Source: Lachnospiraceae bacterium
Lineage (GTDB): Bacteria; Bacillota; Clostridia; Lachnospirales; Lachnospiraceae
Length of the DNA stretch: 37,555 nucleotides
Direction: 5' to 3'
Assembly: GCA_024692905.1 (NCBI GenBank)
Contig: JAILLY010000020.1
Location: 1 to 37,555 of the forward strand
Shown here: one piece after another, positions 28,958 to 36,089 of the stretch
How the letters are laid out: each line of letters opens with the position of its first letter
How positions within the stretch are numbered: position 1 is the stretch's first letter
Translations under genes and position numbers: made by a program
Notes under the pieces: model-generated
Seen by the model: only the letters and a program-made list of their open reading frames with translations
Told to the model about the DNA's origin: nothing
Database searches by the model: none

Positions 28958-30226
28958 ATGAAGATATGGGAAAAGATATTCATATTAATGAAGGACAGGG
29001 GTATGTCCCAGAAGCAATTTGCCGGACTGACAGGCATATCCGAGAGTACGGTAAGCGATTGGAAGCGGAAACATCTTAACCCCGGGGCGGATAAGCTGCC
29101 GGCGATATGCAGGGCACTGGGCGTATCTGTGGAATCTCTGCTTGGGATGGATGCCGCAGATACGGACTATATTGCGGATGACGGTACGGTGATGCTTATT
29201 GAAAAATACAGGAATCTTTCACCGGATATGCAGCGAAGGCTTATGGCTTATATGGATGTGCTGCTGCGATCATCATCCGGGGAAACCGAACCTGACGATT
29301 CGAAAATGCTAAGTGCCGCCATTCCGACAGAAGGCATTGTCGATAAAGAATTTCAGATACGGAAAAATCTTGCCAGGAGGCTGAGAAAGCTGGCCAGGCT
29401 GTCACGCCTTACCATCAATGAGGATAGTCATGCATCGGGGCTGAATCTTCATTTATACAGATATCTTGATTTTATCGGACTTGACAAGCTTGATTTTATA
29501 AAGGACTATCTGTCTCATATCCAGCCGTATATGATAAGTGAATTCAAAAGTCAGGAGAAGTTTGATAATGCCATCTGTGTTTTGGATGAGTATTACAGGA
29601 TATCGGTCTATATAAAAGTGGATGCTACGAAGGGCGAAGAAGTCGTGGTATCTTTTCACGAAAACAATAAAGGTGGCCTGGCCAGGCAAAATCTGTTTAT
29701 CAAACGCGAGGGATTTGTTTATGTTTTTGCGGACTCCGTGGGATCACATGTCGAAGGCAGCGATAATTATTCAATAAATCTGTTCATAATGCGCGGTGTA
29801 AGGACATTTCCGCTAAATGTTGCGGCAGTCAGGTATGACGCTGATGGCTTTATGGTAAGGGCAGTCGATATAAATAACGCATTGATCGGTATCTCGAACC
29901 GATACCTCGAGGACCTGTATACCTCTGATCTTGATATTTCGGATATTGAACTTTTTTCCTCCCTGCAGCAGCTTTCCTTTACCTCTTTTGGGAATGATGT
30001 ATTCTCCAATATTTCAATCCTTATTGACAGTTTGCTGATCCAGAGGGATAGCATAAGCAGGCAGATCGCTGATGCGGCTTTGTGCATTTACTGCGGCAGT
30101 ATCGAACTTATGGAAAGTGATATAAAAGAACTGATTGAAACCCTCAGGATCCGTTTCTCGGTTAATTCAGTCAGGGTATTACCTCAGATACTTAAGAGGG
30201 TTGAGCTAAATCTGCTTCGGGGTTGA
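28958..30226 (+). CDS. XRE-family transcriptional regulator with unknown C-terminal domain
   Basis: 422 residues. Residues 1-65 are a Cro/C1-type DNA-binding domain (helix-turn-helix about 18-38: SQKQFAGLTGISESTVSDWK), complete with the usual PGADKLPAICRALGVSVESL ending. The remaining ~350 residues match no family I know. They include a basic helix (NLARRLRKLARLSR), a Tyr-rich segment (FIKDYLSHIQPYMISEF), a beta-like part (VYIKVDATKGEEVVVSF) and a helical end. This is much longer than a simple XRE repressor, so the C-terminus may sense a signal or a partner. AGGGGG precedes ATG 28958, and a good promoter and palindrome lie upstream. The next genes, on the same strand, could be its targets. 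Confidence 0.85.
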   Translation: MKIWEKIFILMKDRGMSQKQFAGLTGISESTVSDWKRKHLNPGADKLPAICRALGVSVESLLGMDAADTDYIADDGTVMLIEKYRNLSPDMQRRLMAYMDVLLRSSSGETEPDDSKMLSAAIPTEGIVDKEFQIRKNLARRLRKLARLSRLTINEDSHASGLNLHLYRYLDFIGLDKLDFIKDYLSHIQPYMISEFKSQEKFDNAICVLDEYYRISVYIKVDATKGEEVVVSFHENNKGGLARQNLFIKREGFVYVFADSVGSHVEGSDNYSINLFIMRGVRTFPLNVAAVRYDADGFMVRAVDINNALIGISNRYLEDLYTSDLDISDIELFSSLQQLSFTSFGNDVFSNISILIDSLLIQRDSISRQIADAALCIYCGSIELMESDIKELIETLRIRFSVNSVRVLPQILKRVELNLLRG

Positions 30227-30257
30227 GGTAAAAGCCATATCAGGGGCAAAAGATCTG

Positions 30258-30286
30258 TTGAAAATAATTACAACCGATGATAGAAT
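30258..30286 (+). promoter_or_regulatory. Promoter of the PIG-V-like gene
   Basis: -35 TTGAAA (30258-30263), 17-base spacer, -10 TAGAAT (30281-30286). Initiation near 30293 lies downstream of the ATG at 30277, which argues for the later start codon at 30322. Confidence 0.6.
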
Positions 30287-30321
30287 TTTTTAGAATAAAC
30301 ATTGTGGGAGATGATCTGCAC

Positions 30322-31473
30322 ATGAAAGAGCGGGTACTTAAGTCGGAAGATTTACGTATCATATTATATATTATGCTTATGTTTGTCGTCTCACGTACGA
30401 TCATGTACCTGATTTACAGAGGCATGTACGGAGACGGCAGTATTATGAACTGTATCCATGGGTTCAATATATGGGATGCAGAGTGGTACGAAGGATATGC
30501 CAAAGGCTTCTTAAACGGCCAGTTTCCATGGAATTACGACGGGGCCACAACGTGGGCTTTCTTTCCCCTCTTTCCGCTCATGCTCGCCGTAGCATATAGG
30601 GTTCTTCATTTTAAACTTGAAATACTCTTGATAGGAACCATCGTGAGTAATGTATGTTTTTTGCTTGCGGAATATATTGCTTATAAATATATCATGCTGA
30701 CCCGCAGATCAATAAAGGTAGCCTATGCTTTTATTACGTTCATGTCGCTGGGGTTATATGCATTTTATTATACGATAACCTATACTGAGGCACTTTATCT
30801 GTTCTTTCTCGTCCTCTCTTTTTACTTTATGAAAAAAGAGCAATACATCTTTATGGGAATTTCCGGTGCATTTTTGTCTGCGACAAGAAATACCGGCGTT
30901 ATGTTTGTTTTTGCGATTCTTATATGGAGGATCATGGTCTATGTTAAGGAGAAGGGAAAGGAAGGTAATGTCGGTGATTTCATCATTTCCAATTTAAAGA
31001 ATGAGAAACTCGTATTGGGGACGGTAATGGTGCCGGCGGGAATTTTTGCATACATCCTTTTCCTTATCCATAAGACCGGTGACGGTTTTGCTTTTGTTCA
31101 TGTCCAAAAGGTATGGGGAAGAGACTATAAGGGATTCTTTAATGTATTGGTTCACAGCTTTCGGGATCATTTTCCACCGGATTATCTGGGGCTTTTTACC
31201 TTTGTTTCTTTTTTGTTGATATTATATCTGATAGTAAGATATAAAAATTTTGATGAAATGTTCATACCTGTGATTGTTCTGCTCATGGGAGGATCTTCAA
31301 GTTTTATGTCAATGCCCAGATTTATGATAGGATCATTCAGTTTGGTACTTGGTTTTGCTGAAGAGTACGCTAAGATGAACAAGGTTGCTAAAGTCGTCGT
31401 TGCTGCAGGTTTTTTTGCATTCGAACTGGTCCTTATTGAACAATGGGTGACACCAAACAGTCTTTTATGGTGA
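30322..31473 (+). CDS. PIG-V-like membrane mannosyltransferase
   Basis: 383 residues from ATG 30322; an in-frame ATG at 30277 exists but lies upstream of the predicted transcription start. GTGGGAG (30304-30310) is a weak ribosome site. Features of the PIG-V/GPI mannosyltransferase II family are the early NIWDAEWYEGYAKGFL loop with its catalytic-type Asp, TTWAFFPLFPLMLA, TYTEALYLFFLVLSFY, and GAFLSATRNTGVMFVFAI. About nine membrane spans follow the family layout. Bacterial members are thought to use polyprenyl-phosphate sugars to build extracytoplasmic glycans. The gene is visibly AT-richer than groEL or addA. The next gene follows after 4 bases and is probably functionally linked. Confidence 0.78.
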   Translation: MKERVLKSEDLRIILYIMLMFVVSRTIMYLIYRGMYGDGSIMNCIHGFNIWDAEWYEGYAKGFLNGQFPWNYDGATTWAFFPLFPLMLAVAYRVLHFKLEILLIGTIVSNVCFLLAEYIAYKYIMLTRRSIKVAYAFITFMSLGLYAFYYTITYTEALYLFFLVLSFYFMKKEQYIFMGISGAFLSATRNTGVMFVFAILIWRIMVYVKEKGKEGNVGDFIISNLKNEKLVLGTVMVPAGIFAYILFLIHKTGDGFAFVHVQKVWGRDYKGFFNVLVHSFRDHFPPDYLGLFTFVSFLLILYLIVRYKNFDEMFIPVIVLLMGGSSSFMSMPRFMIGSFSLVLGFAEEYAKMNKVAKVVVAAGFFAFELVLIEQWVTPNSLLW

Positions 31474-31477
31474 GAAA

Positions 31478-32077
31478 ATGAAAGATGACTTAACGGTAAA
31501 TAGTACAATAAAAATGAAGATACTCATATATTCTTTGGTAGTGTTCCTGCTTATAGGATATATCTGCATCTTTATGAAAGGTATGGATCATTCCCGGCTT
31601 GATGAAGCATACCGCATGTTTTATATCGATGATTCGCTCAAATATTGGGCCGACATGAAGGAACTTAATACGTACAGAGATAATACCGTGTTCAGGTATA
31701 ATGAGTCCGGAAATTTCCGAAATCTTGGGAAGGGTTGGCTGTTTGTTAATGAAAATGCTACCTGGTGCGTAGGAAACGAATCGGATTTTTATCTTTATAT
31801 CGACGAACCGGATAAGCCTCATGAAGTTGTGATCGATCTGGCTGAGGATATGGGTTATAAGAACTATATTACAGTAAATGGAGTTTATCAAGACGATCTT
31901 ACGATAAGTGATAACATTGCAACGGCCATTATCTCAACAAACATGCATGAAGGTCTTAACAGAATAGCCATATGTACGGATGAGACGGTTAAGGATGTGG
32001 ATGAAAACAACAAAAACTTATACCGTGAGGACGGGCGTCATAACATGTACATAAAGAGTATAATTGTCCGTTACTGA
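31478..32077 (+). CDS. Single-span extracytoplasmic protein, unknown function
   Basis: 199 residues with one N-terminal membrane span (about 14-33, MKILIYSLVVFLLIGYICIF) and a ~160-residue domain predicted outside the cell. That domain is rich in beta-like segments (DFYLYIDEPDKPHEVVIDL, YITVNGVYQDDLTISDNIAT) and ends in NMYIKSIIVRY. This resembles carbohydrate-binding-like sandwich domains, but no family is recognised. It begins 4 bases after the PIG-V-like stop, so the pair is likely translated together. The region is AT-rich like its partner. Its stop codon is directly followed by the GroEL-tail-like sequence, which marks a probable junction. Confidence 0.7.
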   Translation: MKDDLTVNSTIKMKILIYSLVVFLLIGYICIFMKGMDHSRLDEAYRMFYIDDSLKYWADMKELNTYRDNTVFRYNESGNFRNLGKGWLFVNENATWCVGNESDFYLYIDEPDKPHEVVIDLAEDMGYKNYITVNGVYQDDLTISDNIATAIISTNMHEGLNRIAICTDETVKDVDENNKNLYREDGRHNMYIKSIIVRY

Positions 32078-32079
32078 TT

Positions 32080-32136
32080 CCGGTGCCCTGTGCTCCGGCT
32101 ATGCCCGCCGGCGGAATGGGCGGAATGGGAATGTAA
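32080..32136 (+). pseudogene. Remnant of a second groEL 3' end (GroEL C-terminal tail)
   Basis: In frame this short stretch reads PVPCAPAMPAGGMGGMGM and then TAA (32134-32136). That is a typical GroEL C-terminal tail, close to the resident [16 protein letters not shown]. At the DNA level 32092-32112 matches the end of groEL at 18 of 21 bases by eye. There is no upstream groEL body: the frame leads back into the unrelated 31478-32077 gene. It is best read as a displaced or donated 3' end left by insertion or recombination at groEL. The low-complexity GGAATGG repeats leave some chance of coincidence. Confidence 0.65.
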
Positions 32137-34324
32137 TAAGGCCCAGCAATCCGATCAATGAGATCAGGGCACATACCCGGAACGCCGGGTGCATCTTAAA
32201 TTCAATATCTATAACCTGGGGCTCGTTACTTTTAACGAGCCCTATTGTTATGCGGTTGTGATCGCTTATCATGATGGGAAGCGGGTTCCCATTAGCGTCA
32301 TGAGCTTCATAACCCTTGTAATAAAACAAAGGAAATTCCATGTAGTTATCATCCGTAAGGCAGGTATATTCATAATGTATCGAGGTTCCGTTCTTTATAT
32401 AGGCGATATTGTTAACGCTGTCCCAGTCATAGCAGTTGGGAACATTTGACTGATAGTATTCAACCTTGCTGCCGGCCGGAAGATAACCTATCTGTTTATA
32501 ATATATATCTCCTGTGGCCCGGTCGTATACGCTAATATCGCACGCACTTGTCTGTTGATAAGCGGTATAGACGCCGGCGATCACACAGAATATCATGAGT
32601 GCGGTCATCGCGGGATTGATCCTGAAAGCTGAAGACGGAGCATCTTTTGCATCGGCTGATGATGCTTTGGAGGCTTGCATCATATCCGAAATGAGCATAC
32701 CGATTCCGAGACTTATCGCAGCCGTCCCGGCGAGCATGAACCTTTCTGCAAACTGGAACATTCCCAGTTTGTCGGCTATAAATCCAATCTTTTTGATAAG
32801 ACCCCACGGAAAGAGTTTGGTTGACATAAAATACAGAACAAATCCTGCAATGAGAAGATATCTGCAGTAGATATGCTTCCCGGCTTTTTTGATCACAACC
32901 AGGAGTATGCATACGGCAAGAAGAATCAGGTGATATACACCGTTTCCGGAGATGAGATCGGATATGAGCGGCTTGAAACTTGCAAAGAAATCAAGCTTCA
33001 TACTCTTAGTGTTAAGTCCGCTTCCGTAATAATACAAAAACGGTACGATGGTCGACAGCCCGAGTACTGCGGTCAGAAGAGCCGCCTTTATGATCGAAAG
33101 CAGAGGCTCCCTGATATTTCTCTCATGCCTTTTTACGATCGATATGATAATACAGAATAAAGCGGTTATGGTGCATATTATGATCCCGAGTGCGAGCGAT
33201 AATATATGTGAGAATAACAGTCCTGTTACGCCTATTGAAAGCAGATACCACCGCTTTCCTTTAAGGAAGAATATATCATACATCGATGCAAATATGACCG
33301 GGAAAAACAGCATGGACAGCCCCATTCCGAATGCCTGCCCGCCTCCGTACATAACATACATCCTGTAAGGGAAGAAACAGTATATTACAGCTGAAATTAG
33401 CGAGGCTTTGGCAGATCCGGTTATAAGCCTGGTACAGAAAAACATGATAAGCAGTGCCGCGGCATTTATGATAATAAGCATGGTACCGTGCGATGCGAGC
33501 AAAGATACGCCGAATTTGCGCAGAAGCCCCGGCAGATAAAGGAATTTGTCGGGATAAATACAGCTTAATTCTCCGTAATCATTGCAGTAATTTGAATATA
33601 TGACAGTCGGGATCCTGTGAGCCGTTATAGCTGTGCTCACACCATCGATGCGCATAAGATGCGGCCTTGTATCCGTGCCCATCCAGATATGGTCGTAGAA
33701 AGCCGGGAAGGATACAAGGATGCATACGGTGCTGAGTATCCCGCTTATTATCCATTGTTCACGTCCGAATTTAAAATGTTTCTTAAGTATCGTAATAAGC
33801 ACCGGAAGCAGGAGAGCGATCAATACAGTGACCAGCATAAAGTATTCATAATCCGTGTAGATAGGACGTGAGGACGATAAACTGATATTATTGATCGTAA
33901 GAGTCCCGGCGCCCTTATATATCAGCCAGATCCTGAAGTTATCACTCGATGGCCATACGGAAAAAGGCACTGTGATATTATCCTGTCCTGCCGGAAGAGT
34001 CACATAATCCTCGGTATTGCTGTTTGCGGCATAATGGACTGTATTGTCCGAATCCGAAGAATAATCGATCGAAAGTAAATAATCGCCGCTTCTTAACTGG
34101 GTTCCGGGTGAGGCGGAGAATACGTTTGAAAACCCGGAGGATTCGTCAATGGAAAGATAAGAACCGTCTTCGGGCCGCGTTCCCGCGTCGAGTGAAAACC
34201 GGTTAAAGTCATATGAATATGAGTATTCCTCGGATCTTTTTTTGTTGAAATATATAAGAAGAGCAGCCGTCAGTAATATATATATAACAACTGCAATGTA
34301 TTTTCTGGTATTCTTTTCGTTCAT
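32099..34324 (-). CDS. Large membrane protein with PTPS-related/YfhO-type (GT-C-like) architecture, copy 2
   Basis: 741 residues and a clear paralog of the 23030-25207 product. It has an N-terminal span, an extracytoplasmic beta-rich region with Ser/Asp-rich segments, then about ten spans. The loop WMGTDTRPHLMRIDGVSTAI is followed by YSNYCNDYGELSCIYPDKFL, and the end carries YMEFPLFYYKGYEAHDANG as in copy 1. GGAGG (complement of 34331-34336) precedes the ATG. The last residues (FPFRPFRRRA) are encoded by the complement of the GroEL-tail remnant, so the natural C-terminus may have been altered at this junction. Likely role in surface glycan assembly; the substrate is unknown. Confidence 0.72.
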   Translation of the reverse strand: MNEKNTRKYIAVVIYILLTAALLIYFNKKRSEEYSYSYDFNRFSLDAGTRPEDGSYLSIDESSGFSNVFSASPGTQLRSGDYLLSIDYSSDSDNTVHYAANSNTEDYVTLPAGQDNITVPFSVWPSSDNFRIWLIYKGAGTLTINNISLSSSRPIYTDYEYFMLVTVLIALLLPVLITILKKHFKFGREQWIISGILSTVCILVSFPAFYDHIWMGTDTRPHLMRIDGVSTAITAHRIPTVIYSNYCNDYGELSCIYPDKFLYLPGLLRKFGVSLLASHGTMLIIINAAALLIMFFCTRLITGSAKASLISAVIYCFFPYRMYVMYGGGQAFGMGLSMLFFPVIFASMYDIFFLKGKRWYLLSIGVTGLLFSHILSLALGIIICTITALFCIIISIVKRHERNIREPLLSIIKAALLTAVLGLSTIVPFLYYYGSGLNTKSMKLDFFASFKPLISDLISGNGVYHLILLAVCILLVVIKKAGKHIYCRYLLIAGFVLYFMSTKLFPWGLIKKIGFIADKLGMFQFAERFMLAGTAAISLGIGMLISDMMQASKASSADAKDAPSSAFRINPAMTALMIFCVIAGVYTAYQQTSACDISVYDRATGDIYYKQIGYLPAGSKVEYYQSNVPNCYDWDSVNNIAYIKNGTSIHYEYTCLTDDNYMEFPLFYYKGYEAHDANGNPLPIMISDHNRITIGLVKSNEPQVIDIEFKMHPAFRVCALISLIGLLGLITFPFRPFRRRA

Positions 34325-34353
34325 CCCTTATCCTCCGATCATACTATTTCTAT

Positions 34354-34382
34354 ATTCTATCAGAATCGGGCCATACCCACAA
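34354..34382 (-). promoter_or_regulatory. Candidate promoter for the minus-strand membrane gene
   Basis: On the minus strand: an extended -10 TGATAGAAT (TAGAAT at 34354-34359) and a weak TTGTGG -35 (34377-34382) 17 bases upstream. It is divergent from the MBOAT promoter in the same gap. Confidence 0.4.
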
Positions 34383-34418
34383 GATAAGGACGACAGGCTT
34401 TGTAAGAGGCACTATAAG

Positions 34419-34447
34419 TTGACATCGGATGATAATTCTTTTAAACT
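34419..34447 (+). promoter_or_regulatory. Promoter of the MBOAT gene
   Basis: A consensus -35 TTGACA (34419-34424), 17-base spacer, and TAAACT (34442-34447, 4 of 6) give initiation near 34454. CGGAGGGG (34464-34471) then precedes ATG 34477. Confidence 0.55.
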
Positions 34448-34476
34448 TATTCTGTTGTGGTTACGGAGGGGATTTT

Positions 34477-36066
34477 ATGTCTTTGATCACTCTTGAATTC
34501 TTTGCTTTTTTCCTGGCAGTGACGGTGGTTTATTATCTGCTCCCGGGAAAGATCCAGTGGGTCTGGCTCTTGGCTGCGGGACTGTTTTTTTATTACAAAA
34601 ACGCCGATACTGTTCAGTGTCTTATATTCGTATTATTTCTGAGCGTGAACTACCTTGCATCACTTAAGATGACGGAAGAGTCAGCCCATCCCAAGGCTGC
34701 ATTCAGGACGGCGCTTATCTTCGATGTTATGATGCCTATGGTTATGAAGTATTCCGGATTCTTTTTCGGGATATATGAATGGATCACGCATCTTTTCGGG
34801 CATAAGGCCAATGCCTCTCTTGCCTATCATTACATAAACATCATTGAACGGCTGTGCCCTCCGAGGATATCATATTTTGCACTCATTGTTATAGGCTATA
34901 TAACCGATGTCTACTGGGGCAGGGTTAAGGTCCAGAAAAACCCCGGCAAGTTCGTTCTGTTTGCATCGTTTTTCCCGCAGATGACCTCAGGCCCCATAGT
35001 CCAGTATGAGCAGATGGATGGCAAGCTTTGGGGCAGCAGGCATAACTTAAGTTACAGCCGTCTTATAAGCGGACTTGAACGGGTATTATGGGGAATATTC
35101 AAGAAGCTTGTCATATCCGAACGTCTTTCTGTGATTGTTAATGAGATATACGGATGCTATGAGATATATCCGGGATTCTATATCCCGTTTGCGGCGGCCT
35201 GCTTTGCGTTCCAGCTGTATACCGATTTTTCGGGGCTTATGGATATAGTACTCGGCTTATCGGAAATACTCGGGATATATCTTCCCGAAAACTTCAACAC
35301 GCCTTTTTATTCCGTGAGTCTTGCCGAATTCTGGAGACGATGGCATATCACACTCGGAGAGTGGCTTAAGTCATATGTCTTTTATGCCGTGCAGCAGACA
35401 GAAGCCTTCAGGAAGCTGCGTAAGTTTTGTAAGAAGAAGCTCGGCAAGGGTTATGAGAAGAAGTATAATATCCCGCAGTATCTCGGGCTCCTTATATCAT
35501 GGTTTCTCATCGGTTTATGGCATGGCGGCGGCTGGAATTATATTTTCGGCGTCGGATTGTATATGGGTGTCATCATAATACTTGGAGAATTATGTAAACC
35601 CATCCTTGCGTGGCTCGTGACTCTTCTGCATATCAATACAGAGACGTTCAGTTATACATTATTCAAGAGAGTAAGGACCTTCTTCATATTCATATTCGGG
35701 CTTTCGTTCTTCAGGGCCGAGACCTTAAGGGAAGGACTGCGAATGTGGAAGAGTGCGTTTTCACTGTTCAATCCGTGGATCTTCTTTGACCGTTCGATCT
35801 ATCAGCTCGGACTTAACGAGCATGAGTTTCATATACTTCTGTTCTCGCTCCTTATACTCCTTACGGTATCCGTGATCGAACACCGAAGGGAGATAAGGGA
35901 AGGTAAGGCAGAGGCCGGGTGCATGGATGAATGCAGGAAGGTTATTTCAAGTCAGAATTATGTATTCAGGCTTGCGTTATTCGTTATCCTCTTTATCATG
36001 ATAATAACGTGGGGATATTACGGATCGGAGTATAATTCTTCCGACTTTATATACGGAAGGTTTTGA
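34477..36066 (+). CDS. MBOAT-family membrane O-acyltransferase (AlgI/DltB-like)
   Basis: 529 residues from ATG 34477, which has CGGAGGGG upstream; the longer frame from 34429 starts before the predicted transcription start. About ten to twelve membrane spans are visible. MBOAT signatures are SFFPQMTSGPIVQYEQM, TDFSGLMDIVLGLSEILG, FNTPFYSVSLAEFWRRWHIT (H290) and the catalytic-type His H349 in GLWHGGGWNYIFGVGLYMG. Relatives move acyl groups across the membrane onto teichoic acids (DltB) or acetyl groups onto polysaccharides (AlgI, PatA). The next gene is an SGNH/DltD-like protein, the usual periplasmic partner. Which glycan is modified is not known. Confidence 0.88.
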   Translation: MSLITLEFFAFFLAVTVVYYLLPGKIQWVWLLAAGLFFYYKNADTVQCLIFVLFLSVNYLASLKMTEESAHPKAAFRTALIFDVMMPMVMKYSGFFFGIYEWITHLFGHKANASLAYHYINIIERLCPPRISYFALIVIGYITDVYWGRVKVQKNPGKFVLFASFFPQMTSGPIVQYEQMDGKLWGSRHNLSYSRLISGLERVLWGIFKKLVISERLSVIVNEIYGCYEIYPGFYIPFAAACFAFQLYTDFSGLMDIVLGLSEILGIYLPENFNTPFYSVSLAEFWRRWHITLGEWLKSYVFYAVQQTEAFRKLRKFCKKKLGKGYEKKYNIPQYLGLLISWFLIGLWHGGGWNYIFGVGLYMGVIIILGELCKPILAWLVTLLHINTETFSYTLFKRVRTFFIFIFGLSFFRAETLREGLRMWKSAFSLFNPWIFFDRSIYQLGLNEHEFHILLFSLLILLTVSVIEHRREIREGKAEAGCMDECRKVISSQNYVFRLALFVILFIMIITWGYYGSEYNSSDFIYGRF

Positions 36067-36089
36067 TGGTAAATACCGGAGGTTTGTGA

